Part shown: in pieces, positions 1 through 9,571 of the stretch | Numbering within the stretch: position 1 is the first letter of the stretch | Layout: each line of letters opens with the position of its first letter | From: Riemerella columbipharyngis | Lineage (GTDB): Bacteria; Bacteroidota; Bacteroidia; Flavobacteriales; Weeksellaceae | Assembly: GCF_900101995.1 (NCBI RefSeq) | Contig: NZ_FNAS01000004.1 | Coordinates: 62,001-126,000, forward strand | Reading direction: 5' to 3' | DNA length: 64,000 nt | The notes under the pieces: generated by a model | Database searches by the model: none | The model's input: the letters and a program-made list of their open reading frames with translations, nothing else | Told to the model about the DNA's origin: nothing | Program-made: the position numbers and the translations under genes

Positions 1-169
1 CTATACACTTATAGAATTTAAAGGAGAGGGAAGCGTAGTAGCAGATTTGGAACTTGCTTTCAAACGCGACGAAAGAGTAATCCGCTATCTTACTACAAAA
101 TTAGATAAGCATGGCGTAGAGTATGCAGCGCAAAGAAGAGCTAAACTAAAATCTGAAAAAAAATCTTAA
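1..169 (+). CDS. rpsF: 30S ribosomal protein S6, C-terminal part
   Basis: The window opens inside this gene. Reading from base 2 gives about 55 residues ending at TAA 167-169, including YTLIEFKGEGS and a basic tail ending KSEKKS. The content and the position just before rpsR match ribosomal protein S6, which binds the central domain of 16S rRNA as a pair with S18. The start lies upstream of the window. It is followed after 25 bases by rpsR, the usual rpsF-rpsR-rplI order. Confidence 0.88.
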   Translation, partial: YTLIEFKGEGSVVADLELAFKRDERVIRYLTTKLDKHGVEYAAQRRAKLKSEKKS

Positions 170-194
170 TTTTTAACCCTTAAAGAAAAGAAAA

Positions 195-497
195 ATGGCA
201 ATAGACGAAATGGCACAACAAGCCGCACAAGGCGGTGAATCTGAGGTGAAATTCCTTACTCCTATTGATATCAATACAAAATCTGAAAAGAAATATTGTA
301 GATTCAAAAAATATGGAATTAAATATGTAGATTACAAAGATCCAAATTTCCTTCTTCAGTTCGTAAATGAACAAGGTAAGATTTTACCAAGAAGATATAC
401 AGGGACTTCCCTTAAATATCAAAGAAAAATTTCTGCAGCTATTAAAAGAGCTAGGCATTTAGCGTTGATTCCTTATGTGGCTGATGGGCTAAAATAA
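195..497 (+). CDS. rpsR: 30S ribosomal protein S18
   Basis: A 100-residue small-subunit protein that pairs with S6 on the 16S rRNA platform. The conserved core runs from about residue 33 ([18 protein letters not shown]) through [15 protein letters not shown] to the basic helix [13 protein letters not shown]. The first 30 or so residues form an extension beyond the shorter (about 75-residue) S18 of proteobacteria, as is common in Flavobacteriia. It sits between rpsF and rplI and is probably cotranscribed with rpsF. Confidence 0.96.
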   Translation: MAIDEMAQQAAQGGESEVKFLTPIDINTKSEKKYCRFKKYGIKYVDYKDPNFLLQFVNEQGKILPRRYTGTSLKYQRKISAAIKRARHLALIPYVADGLK

Positions 498-613
498 GCA
501 CTTAGGATAGCATAACAAGAATGAAATAGACTTTGTTTATTCAAATTTATTAAAAACTCTTGTTGCTGAATTATTTTAATTTAAAATTCTAACTAAAAAA
601 GGACAACAACAAA
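498..613 (+). promoter_or_regulatory. possible structured leader between rpsR and rplI
   Basis: This 116-base spacer is long for a ribosomal operon. It holds an imperfect inverted repeat: left arm 509-520 (AGC, two bulged bases, AACAAGA) and right arm 558-567 (TCTTGTTGCT), giving a 10-bp stem with a two-base bulge around a 37-base loop. No T-run follows, so it is not a simple terminator. A leader for rplI control or a processing site is an inference. Confidence 0.35.
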
Positions 614-1117
614 ATGGAAATTATTCTAAAAAAAGATGTAGAAAACTTAGGACTTGAGTTTGATACTGTAAATGTGAAGCCAGGCTATGCCAGAAACTTC
701 CTTATTCCTCAGGGGTTTGCAGTTTTGGCAACACCTAAAAATAGAGCAATACTTGCAGAAACTTTAGAGGTGAGAAGAGAAGAAGAAGCGAAACTAATTG
801 CTGAAGCTAACAAAATCGTGGAAGCTCTTAAGAAAACAACTGTTTCTATCGCGGCTAAAGTGGGTACAGGAGATAGATTATTTGGTTCTATCAACAACCA
901 CAATCTTGCTGAAGCTTTGGAAAAAGCAGGTGTGAATGTAGAAAGAAAATACATTAAAATACCGGGAAATACCATTAAAAGACTTGGTAAATTTACAGCT
1001 AAAATCCGTCTTCACAGAGAAGTGGAATACGACTATGAATTTGATGTAGTTCCAGACGCCCCGGTGGTAGAGGAACCAAAAGCAGAGAAAAAAGAAGAAC
1101 CAAAAGCAGAAGCTTAA
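614..1117 (+). CDS. rplI: 50S ribosomal protein L9
   Basis: A 167-residue large-subunit protein that binds 23S rRNA near the L1 stalk. The N-terminal RNA-binding domain has the signature LKKDVENLGLEFDTVNVKPG then YARNFLIPQGFA (about residues 5-36), followed by a charged helix linker and the C-terminal domain (KVGTGDRLFGSI onward). Residues from about 150 form a low-complexity Glu/Lys/Ala tail that extends beyond the usual end near 150. It is the last gene of the ribosomal cluster and is followed by a hairpin terminator. Confidence 0.96.
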   Translation: MEIILKKDVENLGLEFDTVNVKPGYARNFLIPQGFAVLATPKNRAILAETLEVRREEEAKLIAEANKIVEALKKTTVSIAAKVGTGDRLFGSINNHNLAEALEKAGVNVERKYIKIPGNTIKRLGKFTAKIRLHREVEYDYEFDVVPDAPVVEEPKAEKKEEPKAEA

Positions 1118-1142
1118 ATAACTTTTTAACTCTTAATATATA

Positions 1143-1172
1143 AAATCCTATTCCATATGGAGTAGGATTTTT
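1143..1172 (+). terminator. terminator after rplI
   Basis: A near-perfect palindrome with arms AAATCCTA and TAGGATTT around TTCCATATGGAG, itself largely palindromic, ends in a short T-run. It lies 25 bases past the rplI stop and probably ends the ribosomal transcript. Confidence 0.75.
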
Positions 1173-1230
1173 GTTTGAAATTTACCTTAAAAGAATAAGG
1201 CACGGTAGCGAATATTACGGCTTTTTTTAT

Positions 1231-1238
1231 TATTTTTG
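1231..1238 (+). promoter_or_regulatory. -7 element for asnS-rpoN
   Basis: TATTTTTG fits the Bacteroidota -7 consensus TAnnTTTG, 20 bases before the asnS ATG. I see no clear TTG at the -33 position, so only half the promoter is supported. Confidence 0.5.
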
Positions 1239-1258
1239 CAATCTATCAGTATTAAAAA

Positions 1259-2707
1259 ATGGAAAGGAAAACAATAAAAGATCTTCTTACAGATTATAAA
1301 ACCATCTTGCATCACGATATTACGGTAATGGGATGGGTAAGAGCGTTTCGCTCAAAACGATTTATTGCACTCAATGACGGCTCTACTATTGATAATATTC
1401 AGGTAGTAGTAGATTTTGAGAATTTTGATGAAAATCTTATCAAAAATATCAATACAGCATCTTCGATAAAGGTAAGCGGAGAGTTAGTGGAAAGTCAAGG
1501 TGCAGGGCAGTCGGTAGAGATTATTGCTAAAAAAATAGAACTTTTAGGAGATAACTTCTTCGAAGAATTACAATCTACTATTTTGCAGCCTAAAAAACAC
1601 TCTTTGGAGAAACTTCGCGAACAAGCACATTTGAGATTTCGTACGAACCTTTTTGGTGCTGTGTTCAGAGTAAGGAGTGCAATAAGTTTTGCAATTCATC
1701 AGTTCTTTAACCAAAATCAATTCTTTTATCTTAATACCCCTCTTATTACAGGAGCCGATGCAGAGGGGGCCGGAGAGATGTTTGGAGTAACAGCTTTTGA
1801 TTTGGACCAAATTCCCAAAGATGAGAATGGAGATATAGACTATACACAAGATTTCTTTGGTAAAAAGACCAATCTTACGGTATCAGGTCAGTTGGAAGCA
1901 GAAACAGCAGCAATGGGATTAGGTAGGGTATATACCTTTGGGCCTACTTTCCGTGCAGAAAATTCTAATACTACAAGACACCTCGCAGAGTTTTGGATGG
2001 TAGAGCCGGAAGTGGCTTTTAATAATCTTGAAGATAATATAGATCTTGCAGAGAATTTCTTGAAATATGTTATTCAGTATGTTTTGGAGCATTGTAAAAC
2101 CGATTTGCAGTTTTTAGACAAACGCTTTGCAGAAGAACAAAAACAAAAGCCTGAAAAAGATAGAGCCAAGGAAGGTTTAATAGAAAAGCTGGAAAATATT
2201 GTTAAAAAACGCTTCAAAAGGGTTAGCTATACCGAAGCTATAGAGATATTGATGAACTCTAAAGAAAATAAGAAGGGTAAATTCCAATTCCCTGTAGAAA
2301 GCTGGGGGGCAGATTTGCAATCTGAACACGAGCGTTATCTTGTAGAGAAACATTTTGGCTGCCCTGTCGTCCTTTTTGATTATCCAAAGGAAATCAAGGC
2401 TTTTTATATGAGATTAAATGATGACGGTAAAACTGTAGCAGCTATGGATGTACTGTTTTCAGGCATTGGAGAGATTATCGGTGGTTCGCAGAGAGAAGAA
2501 CGCATAGATGTATTACGCCAAAAAATGAAAGAAATGAATGTAGATGAAGAGGAGCTTTGGTGGTATATAGACACGCGTAAGTTTGGTTCTGTACCACACG
2601 CCGGATTTGGTTTAGGGTTAGAAAGATTAGTATTATTTGTGACAGGAATGAGTAATATTAGAGATGTGATTCCTTTCCCAAGAACACCTAAAAATGCAGA
2701 GTTTTAG
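1259..2707 (+). CDS. asnS: asparaginyl-tRNA synthetase
   Basis: A cytoplasmic class IIb enzyme of 482 residues that charges tRNA-Asn. An N-terminal OB-fold anticodon domain (about residues 10-110) precedes the class II catalytic domain. Motif 2 is seen as [21 protein letters not shown]-like sequence (about 235-255), and motif 3 as [12 protein letters not shown] near the C-terminus. It ends with the family-typical [10 protein letters not shown]. Full length is usual. The stop lies five bases before the rpoN start, so the two genes are probably cotranscribed. Confidence 0.97.
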   Translation: MERKTIKDLLTDYKTILHHDITVMGWVRAFRSKRFIALNDGSTIDNIQVVVDFENFDENLIKNINTASSIKVSGELVESQGAGQSVEIIAKKIELLGDNFFEELQSTILQPKKHSLEKLREQAHLRFRTNLFGAVFRVRSAISFAIHQFFNQNQFFYLNTPLITGADAEGAGEMFGVTAFDLDQIPKDENGDIDYTQDFFGKKTNLTVSGQLEAETAAMGLGRVYTFGPTFRAENSNTTRHLAEFWMVEPEVAFNNLEDNIDLAENFLKYVIQYVLEHCKTDLQFLDKRFAEEQKQKPEKDRAKEGLIEKLENIVKKRFKRVSYTEAIEILMNSKENKKGKFQFPVESWGADLQSEHERYLVEKHFGCPVVLFDYPKEIKAFYMRLNDDGKTVAAMDVLFSGIGEIIGGSQREERIDVLRQKMKEMNVDEEELWWYIDTRKFGSVPHAGFGLGLERLVLFVTGMSNIRDVIPFPRTPKNAEF

Positions 2708-2712
2708 ACATT

Positions 2713-4182
2713 ATGCTTAAACAATCTCAACAATTAAAAACAGTACAAAAACTTGCACCACAGCAGATTCAGCTGATGAAACTCATTCAGCTCCACACTC
2801 TTGATTTTGAAAAAGAAGTAGAAAAAGAATTGGAGGAAAATCCTGCTTTAGAGCGTGTAGAAAATGAACAAATAAAAGAAGAGGAGTTTTCGGAATTAGA
2901 TAAAATGAATGACGAGGATGCTGAAATAATTGACACAGAGTTCGATGTAGATGAATATCTCTATGATGATGAGCCTTCTTACAAAACGGTATCAAGTAAT
3001 TATTCTACTGATGATGAGGATTTTGATAATGAAAGTCTGCTCACCGAAGGTCAAACGATGTATGATTATTTAATTGAGCAAATACACCTCAGAAGAATAG
3101 AAGGAGAAGCACTGAAAATAGCAGAATATATCATCGGTACATTGGATAATGATGGATATCTGCGAAGAGAAATAAAGTCTGTGGTTGATGATTTGGCATT
3201 TTCTCAAGGTATCTATACCGATGAAAAAAAGGTAGGAGAGGTTCTTGTCAATTATGTTCAAAAGCTTGATCCTGCGGGGGTGGGAGCCAGAGATTTGAGG
3301 GAGTGTTTATTGCTTCAGATTAAATACAGAAATCAAAATCATTCTGATGCTTATTCAGAGCTTGCAGAGAAAATTTTAGAGAAGTATTTTGAAGCTCTAA
3401 GCAATAAGCATTATAAAAAAATAATTCAGCGTTTAGGTTGTACAGAGGAATCACTGAAAAAGGCAGTAGATATCATTAGCCATCTTTCACCAAGATTGGG
3501 TGGAAGTTTTGATACTCAGACGATTACTATTAACCACGAGATTATCCCAGACTTTACAATACAAGTGAAGGATAAGAAGGTTATTCCATTGCTCAACGGC
3601 AGAAATGCCCCGCAACTAAGGGTTTCTGATGAATACAAAGAAGTACTCTCCACCTATTCACACGATAAAGAGTCTAAAGACCATAAACAAGCGGCTCTTT
3701 TTGTAAAGCAAAAATTAGATGCAGCGAAATGGTACATTGATGCTGTTAACCAAAGACAAAACACACTGATGGCAACAATCAAAGCCATAGTGAAAATTCA
3801 GCACGAATATTTCCTAACAGGAGATGACAAGTCGTTAAAACCAATGATTCTAAAAGATGTTTCTGAAGAAACAGGCTATGATATTTCCACAATTTCCAGA
3901 GTCGTAAAAAGTAAATATGCCGATACGCCTAATGGTATTGTCCTGCTGAAAGATTTGTTTTCTGACAGCCTTACCAATGACGATGGTGAGGAAGTGTCTA
4001 CCAAAGAAGTGAAAACCTATCTGCAAGATGTCGTGGATAAAGAAAACAAAAGAAAACCATACACAGATGATGCTTTAGTGAAAATATTGAAAGACAAGGG
4101 ATACAACATTGCTCGTAGAACAGTAGCTAAATACAGAGACCAGCTGAATATTCCTGTAGCAAGACTAAGGAAAGAGCTCTAA
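2713..4182 (+). CDS. rpoN: RNA polymerase sigma-54 factor
   Basis: The alternative sigma factor that needs AAA+ enhancer-binding activators to open promoters. The 489-residue protein has the Gln-rich region I at its N-terminus (QSQQLKTVQKLAPQQIQLMK), an acidic region II (about 60-105), a core-binding domain and a helix-turn-helix. The RpoN box ARRTVAKYR lies at about residues 467-475 and reads the -24 element. It sits five bases after asnS. No sigma-54 activator gene is seen in the window, so its regulon lies elsewhere. Confidence 0.96.
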   Translation: MLKQSQQLKTVQKLAPQQIQLMKLIQLHTLDFEKEVEKELEENPALERVENEQIKEEEFSELDKMNDEDAEIIDTEFDVDEYLYDDEPSYKTVSSNYSTDDEDFDNESLLTEGQTMYDYLIEQIHLRRIEGEALKIAEYIIGTLDNDGYLRREIKSVVDDLAFSQGIYTDEKKVGEVLVNYVQKLDPAGVGARDLRECLLLQIKYRNQNHSDAYSELAEKILEKYFEALSNKHYKKIIQRLGCTEESLKKAVDIISHLSPRLGGSFDTQTITINHEIIPDFTIQVKDKKVIPLLNGRNAPQLRVSDEYKEVLSTYSHDKESKDHKQAALFVKQKLDAAKWYIDAVNQRQNTLMATIKAIVKIQHEYFLTGDDKSLKPMILKDVSEETGYDISTISRVVKSKYADTPNGIVLLKDLFSDSLTNDDGEEVSTKEVKTYLQDVVDKENKRKPYTDDALVKILKDKGYNIARRTVAKYRDQLNIPVARLRKEL

Positions 4183-4205
4183 TAATAATAACATAATATC
4201 ATTTA

Positions 4206-5024
4206 ATGGGAAAGTATAAAGGGAAATTTATATTAAACACACAAGGCGTTCTGATAATACTCTTTACTTATTTAGTTGTTAATTTATTTTTAACGGGGAT
4301 AGGTATGGTTGTAGGAATAGAGTATATGCAGGATGCTTATTTTCAGGCAGGTTCTTATTTCCTTTTGTTTGGTTTGATTATTTGTTCGTTTGACTACTTC
4401 GTTGTTCTAAAAGAAACGGGCAAACATTTTTCTCCCGACTTAAAAAAAGTGCCGCTCAAAACCTATTTGCTTATATTCCCAATGGTGATTGGAATGATGT
4501 TAATTTCTGATTATTTTGTAGCGTTAATCCCAACTAATAAAGGTATTCTCAAAGATTGGTATAATGCAATGGTACAAGCTATTAATGTACTTCAGCAAAA
4601 AGAATACATACTCATTCTTGTTACTGTTATTTTAGCCCCAATATTAGAGGAAATACTTTTCCGAGGCATCGTGATGAAAGGGCTTATAAATAGAGGGATA
4701 AATCCAAAATCTGCTATACTGATGTCTGCACTGGCATTCGGTATTACACACGCTAATCCTTGGCAATCCGCAGGGGCTTTTCTTATGGGGCTTGCCTTAG
4801 GTTTGGTTTATTACAAAACAGAGTCTATCTACGCTTCTATACTGCTACATAGTTTTAATAATCTCATCTCTGTCCTAATGATGATTTATAGCCCAAACTC
4901 CAATACTTATTCTAAACTATTTAACATCCCGAATTGGTGGATTTTAGCAATAGGAGTACTCTTGTTCAGTGTATTTTATTATCTTTTTATGCATAGAGAA
5001 TCCTCCATAAAACAAATAAAATAA
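4206..5024 (+). CDS. CPBP-family intramembrane protease
   Basis: A 272-residue polytopic membrane protein of the CPBP (Abi/CAAX protease, Rce1-like) family. The three active-site motifs are all present: EEILFR at 148-153, F178xxxH182 and H215xxxN219. Several hydrophobic segments (about 15-37, 50-68, 88-108, 135-147, 170-202, 243-262) frame them. Members cleave or process membrane substrates in prenyl-protein or bacteriocin-immunity settings; the substrate here is unknown. It lies 23 bases after rpoN and 4 bases before the methyltransferase gene, so is probably part of one transcript. Confidence 0.85.
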   Translation: MGKYKGKFILNTQGVLIILFTYLVVNLFLTGIGMVVGIEYMQDAYFQAGSYFLLFGLIICSFDYFVVLKETGKHFSPDLKKVPLKTYLLIFPMVIGMMLISDYFVALIPTNKGILKDWYNAMVQAINVLQQKEYILILVTVILAPILEEILFRGIVMKGLINRGINPKSAILMSALAFGITHANPWQSAGAFLMGLALGLVYYKTESIYASILLHSFNNLISVLMMIYSPNSNTYSKLFNIPNWWILAIGVLLFSVFYYLFMHRESSIKQIK

Positions 5025-5028
5025 AAAA

Positions 5029-6237
5029 ATGAAATTAGAACATAGAAACTTACTATTAGGGATACACTCCGCATTAGACGATACTTTTTTTGGGGAAAAC
5101 AAATACGCCGATAAAGTTTTAGAAAGACTACTGAAAACACAAAAAAAATGGGGCAGCCAAGACAGAGCTGTAGTTTCCGAAATATTTTACAATATTATCC
5201 GTTGGAAAAAGCGTTTGGAGTATTATATGGGGGAAGGTGTAAAACCCGGTAATCTTTATAAACTAATTTTAGTATATTTGATTTGGAGTGAAACCGAATA
5301 TCGAAGATTTGAAGAATTTCAAGGGATAAAAATAGCAGACAGCATTGCTAAGATAAAAAAAAGGAATTTCCCTAATAAAGCTATAGAATATTCTATACCC
5401 GAATGGCTGGTTAATCAATTTCAGACAGAGCTTCCGAATGTTTGGGAGAGAGAAATGAACATACTGAACGAGCAAGCACCTTTGGTATTGCGGACCAATG
5501 CGCTGAAAACAACACCGGAAGAGCTGTGTGAAGCTCTAAGAGAAAGGAATGTGGCGTGTCATACCCTTAGGGGGTATCCAGATGCTGTGGAGCTTGAAGA
5601 AAAGAAAAATGTATTTTTGACGGAAAGTTTCAAAAATGGCTGGTTTGAAGTTCAAGATGCAAGTTCGCAGCTGATTGCGTATTATCTGGACATTCAATCA
5701 GGAATGCGTGTGGTAGATGCGTGTGCCGGTGCCGGCGGAAAAACTTTACACTTAGCGGCATTGATGCAAAACAAAGGACAAATCATAGCATTAGATATTC
5801 ATCAATGGAAATTGACAGAACTAAAACGAAGAGCTAAAAGAGCCGGAGCTCATAATATTGAAACCCGTCTTATTACTGATAATAAAGTGATTAAAAGACT
5901 TTACAACTCTGCTGACAGGCTTCTGATAGATGCACCTTGTTCAGGTTTAGGGGTATTGAAAAGGAATCCGGATGCCAAATGGAAACTAAACGATGATTTT
6001 CTTTCAAGAATAAAAATAGAACAAGAAAATATCCTTCAAGATTATTCAAAAATACTGAAAAAAGGAGGGAAAATGGTCTATGCTACTTGCTCTATATTGC
6101 CATCGGAGAATCAAAACCAAGTAGAGAAATTTCTTAGCAAAAATACAAACTTTCGCCTCATTAAAGAGCAAAGCATAATGCCTTCTGAGGGCTATGATGG
6201 CTTTTATATGGCTCTTATAGAAAGAGAAAATGAATAA
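5029..6237 (+). CDS. RsmB/NOP-family RNA cytosine-C5 methyltransferase
   Basis: A 402-residue SAM-dependent methyltransferase of the RsmB/NOL1/NSUN group, which forms m5C in RNA, probably in 16S rRNA. The SAM-binding motif DACAGAGGKTLHLA, the general-acid/base motif DAPCSGLGVLKRNPD (Cys304) and the nucleophile motif ATCSILPSENQNQV (Cys354) are intact. An N-terminal NusB-like helical part covers about residues 1-130. The rRNA position (967 in E. coli RsmB) is inferred from family only. It lies four bases after the CPBP gene. Confidence 0.88.
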   Translation: MKLEHRNLLLGIHSALDDTFFGENKYADKVLERLLKTQKKWGSQDRAVVSEIFYNIIRWKKRLEYYMGEGVKPGNLYKLILVYLIWSETEYRRFEEFQGIKIADSIAKIKKRNFPNKAIEYSIPEWLVNQFQTELPNVWEREMNILNEQAPLVLRTNALKTTPEELCEALRERNVACHTLRGYPDAVELEEKKNVFLTESFKNGWFEVQDASSQLIAYYLDIQSGMRVVDACAGAGGKTLHLAALMQNKGQIIALDIHQWKLTELKRRAKRAGAHNIETRLITDNKVIKRLYNSADRLLIDAPCSGLGVLKRNPDAKWKLNDDFLSRIKIEQENILQDYSKILKKGGKMVYATCSILPSENQNQVEKFLSKNTNFRLIKEQSIMPSEGYDGFYMALIERENE

Positions 6238-6504
6238 TAATGCTAATCTTCTTTATTATTGAATACATATATAAGCATCAGCTTTTATAACTATAAAAAT
6301 TGTTAATAATGATGTGTTATTTATAAATATTCTAAATTCCGTTTTCAATATTTTGCATTTTAATTTTTGTAAATTTGCGACGATTTTAAATTTTATGTGA
6401 ACTAAAATTTGAGTATTTTGGTTTTTCAAAAATTTAAATTGATAAGATTTTAAAATTAGTTAGAACTTCAAAAAGTACAATTATATAAAAATAAAAAATT
6501 CTAT

Positions 6505-9276
6505 ATGAGTATTTATCAAGATTATATTAAAGAAATAGAAGAGAGAAAGGAGCAGGGACTACATCCGAAACCTATTGACGGGGCGGAGTTACTCAGCGAA
6601 ATCATTTCTAATATTAGAGATGCAAATAATCCCAACAGGAAAGATCCTCTCCATTTTTTTATCTATAATACATTACCGGGTACAACGCCTGCTGCAGGTG
6701 TCAAGTCCGAGTTTTTGAAAGACATTATATTGAGCAAAGTGGTAGTGCCCGAAATTACGCTGGATTATGCTTTTGAGCTTTTGTCGCATATGAAGGGAGG
6801 ACCGTCTATAAGGGTGCTTTTGGATTTGGCACTCGGCGATAATCACGATATAGCAAAAAAAGCCGCCGCTGTGCTAAAAACGCAGGTATTCTTATACGAT
6901 GCTGATACTTCTCGCCTTAAAGAGGCTTACGAAAAAGGAAATGTCATAGCAAAAGAAATTTTAGAAAGCTACGCTAAAGCAGAATTCTTCACAAAACTAC
7001 CCGAAGTACCCGAAGAAATAAAAGTGGTAACTTATGTAGCAGGTGAGGGTGATATCTCTACGGACTTGCTTTCACCGGGTAACCAAGCACACTCTCGTTC
7101 GGATCGCGAATTGCACGGGAAGTGTATGATTAGTTCAAAAGCACAAGAAGAAATTAGAGCTTTGCAGGCACAGCATCCAGATTGCAGCGTGATGCTGGTT
7201 GCAGAGAAAGGAACAATGGGAGTAGGGTCTTCGAGGATGTCAGGGGTGAACAATGTGGCACTTTGGACTGGAAAACAAGCCAGCCCTTATGTTCCGTTTA
7301 TCAATATTGCACCGATAGTTGCGGGGACTAATGGTATTTCGCCTATATTCTTGACGACGGTAGATGTAACGGGTGGTATCGGGATAGACCTTAAAAACTG
7401 GGTGAAAAAACAAGATAAATATGGCAATGTTGTATTAAACGACAAAGGAGAACCGGTTTTGGAGGAAGTGTATTCTGTAGCTACAGGGACTATCTTGACT
7501 ATTAATACGAAAAAGAAAAAACTATATAACGAAGACAGAGAATTGATAGATATTTCCAAATCTCTGACTCCTCAAAAATTAGAATTCATAAGAGCAGGCG
7601 GTTCTTATGCCGTTGTATTCGGAAAAAAAATACAGACTTTTGCCGCAGAAGTTTTGGGCGTAGAGCCAACGCCAGTATTCGCAAAATCAAAAGAAATTTC
7701 CAATGAAAATCAAGGACTTACTGCCGTAGAGAAAATATTTAACAAAAATGCAATAGGTAAAACTCCGGGCAAAGTATTGCACGCAGGATCTGATGTTCGC
7801 GTGAAAGTAAATATTGTAGGTTCGCAAGATACAACAGGTCTGATGACGGCACAAGAGCTTGAATCTATGGCTGCAACAGTGATTGCCCCTTCGGTAGATG
7901 CCGGATATCAGTCGGGCTGTCATACCGCTTCAGTTTGGGATAAAAAGGCACAGGCTAATATTCCCAAGCTGATGAAATTTATGAATGATTTTGGCTTGAT
8001 TACCGGAAGAGACCCTAAGAGTGTTTATCCGCCAATGACCGATGTTATCCACAAAGTATTGAACGACCTTACCGTAGACGAATGGGCGATTATTATCGGT
8101 GGAGACTCTCACACAAGAATGTCCAAAGGGGTAGCTTTCGGTGCCGATTCGGGTACTGTAGCACTTGCTTTGGCTACGGGAGAAGCTTCTATGCCTATTC
8201 CAGAGTCTGTAAAAGTAACCTTTAAGGGGGAGATGAAAGAGTATATGGATTTCCGAGATGTGGTACACGCGACTCAAGCACAGATGCTTCATCAGTTTGA
8301 CGGAGAAAATGTATTCCAAGGCAGAATCATCGAGGTTCATATCGGTACATTATTGGCCGACCAAGCCTTTACATTTACCGACTGGACTGCCGAAATGAAA
8401 GCCAAAGCGTCTATCTGTATCTCTCAAGATGATACCTTAATCCAGTCATTGGAAATTGCGAAAAGCCGTATCCAGATTATGATTGACAAGGGTATGGATA
8501 ATGACAAAAAGGTACTTCACAGGTTGATAGAAAAAGCAGACAAGAGAATAGCTCAGATAAAATCGGGAGAAAAACCGGCATTGAGACCGGACGAAAATGC
8601 GAAGTATTATGCAGAAGTAGTGATAGACCTTGATGCTATAGCAGAGCCAATGATTGCCGACCCGGATGTGAATAACGAAGATGTATCCAAAAGATATACC
8701 CACGACACCATTAGAGGATTGTCTTATTATGGTGGAACCAAAAAGGTAGATTTGGGATTTGTAGGGTCTTGTATGGTTCACAAAGGTGATTTGAAGATTC
8801 TCTCCCATATGTTGAAAAATTTAGAAGAGCAGTACGGAGAAGTAAAGTTCAACGCACCTTTGGTAGTTGCTGCACCTACTTATAACATTATTGATGAATT
8901 AAAAGCAGAGGGCGACTGGGAATTGTTAGAAAAGTATTCAGGATTTGAGTTTAATGATGCGGCTCCGAAAAATGCGGCACGCACCGAATATGAGAATGTA
9001 TTGTATCTGGAGCGTCCGGGATGCAATCTCTGTATGGGTAATCAAGAGAAAGCGGAAAAAGGAGATACTGTAATGTCTACATCTACGCGTCTTTTCCAAG
9101 GCAGAGTAGTAGAGGACTCTGAGCGTAAGAAAGGGGAGTCGCTATTGGCTTCTACGCCGGTGGTGGTACTTTCTGCCATCTTAGGAAGAATTCCGACTCT
9201 GGAAGAATACGAAAAAGCTGTAAAAGGCATTGAGCTTACGAAATTCAAACCATCTAATAGACAGTTGGTTCATTAG
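6505..9276 (+). CDS. acnB: bifunctional aconitate hydratase 2 / 2-methylisocitrate dehydratase
   Basis: A 923-residue [4Fe-4S] enzyme that interconverts citrate and isocitrate in the TCA cycle and can dehydrate 2-methylisocitrate. It has the AcnB order: an N-terminal HEAT-like domain (about 1-160), a swivel domain (about 165-370), then the three-part catalytic core. The cluster cysteines are visible in DAGYQSGCHTASVW, FVGSCMVHKGD and ERPGCNLCMGNQ. It is a monocistronic gene with a 267-base upstream spacer containing a -7 match TAAATTTG at 6370-6377, and a terminator follows. Confidence 0.96.
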   Translation: MSIYQDYIKEIEERKEQGLHPKPIDGAELLSEIISNIRDANNPNRKDPLHFFIYNTLPGTTPAAGVKSEFLKDIILSKVVVPEITLDYAFELLSHMKGGPSIRVLLDLALGDNHDIAKKAAAVLKTQVFLYDADTSRLKEAYEKGNVIAKEILESYAKAEFFTKLPEVPEEIKVVTYVAGEGDISTDLLSPGNQAHSRSDRELHGKCMISSKAQEEIRALQAQHPDCSVMLVAEKGTMGVGSSRMSGVNNVALWTGKQASPYVPFINIAPIVAGTNGISPIFLTTVDVTGGIGIDLKNWVKKQDKYGNVVLNDKGEPVLEEVYSVATGTILTINTKKKKLYNEDRELIDISKSLTPQKLEFIRAGGSYAVVFGKKIQTFAAEVLGVEPTPVFAKSKEISNENQGLTAVEKIFNKNAIGKTPGKVLHAGSDVRVKVNIVGSQDTTGLMTAQELESMAATVIAPSVDAGYQSGCHTASVWDKKAQANIPKLMKFMNDFGLITGRDPKSVYPPMTDVIHKVLNDLTVDEWAIIIGGDSHTRMSKGVAFGADSGTVALALATGEASMPIPESVKVTFKGEMKEYMDFRDVVHATQAQMLHQFDGENVFQGRIIEVHIGTLLADQAFTFTDWTAEMKAKASICISQDDTLIQSLEIAKSRIQIMIDKGMDNDKKVLHRLIEKADKRIAQIKSGEKPALRPDENAKYYAEVVIDLDAIAEPMIADPDVNNEDVSKRYTHDTIRGLSYYGGTKKVDLGFVGSCMVHKGDLKILSHMLKNLEEQYGEVKFNAPLVVAAPTYNIIDELKAEGDWELLEKYSGFEFNDAAPKNAARTEYENVLYLERPGCNLCMGNQEKAEKGDTVMSTSTRLFQGRVVEDSERKKGESLLASTPVVVLSAILGRIPTLEEYEKAVKGIELTKFKPSNRQLVH

Positions 9277-9302
9277 TAAATTATATATGAATTTTGAAAA
9301 GG

Positions 9303-9337
9303 AGCGGAAGTCTTAAATTTTTAGGCTTCCGTTTTTT
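9303..9337 (+). terminator. terminator after acnB
   Basis: Arms CGGAAG (9305-9310) and CTTCCG (9326-9331), extended by flanking G/C pairing, are followed by TTTTTT. The hairpin lies about 30 bases past the acnB stop. Confidence 0.8.
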
Positions 9338-9571
9338 AGTAATATATAAAATATGTTCTTAAAGACTTTTTGTAAGGATATGTGATAAATAGTATAAAAA
9401 AAACTATATAAAACCTAAGTTCAAATATAAAAAGCGACAAATGAGATAAAAGTTTTATTTCTATTAAGAGGATTCTTTTAAAAGAAATAGAGAAAAACAA
9501 AAAATCTTTCTCTCGTAAAGTTGAATGTTAGACCTTTATTTTCCGAACAAAAATAAAATGGGTTCATTAAC
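9338..9571. other. AT-rich spacer between acnB terminator and IS remnant
   Basis: No plausible gene, RNA or repeat is seen here. It is AT-rich and contains only very short open frames. Confidence 0.6.

Noticed and set aside
4206-5024. CPBP protease as part of a bacteriocin immunity cluster
   Set aside because: No bacteriocin precursor, exporter or leader motif lies nearby; it sits in a conserved housekeeping neighbourhood.
7930-8340. A 136-codon minus-strand frame inside acnB
   Set aside because: It is antisense to a strongly conserved enzyme and shows no motif; treated as a shadow.
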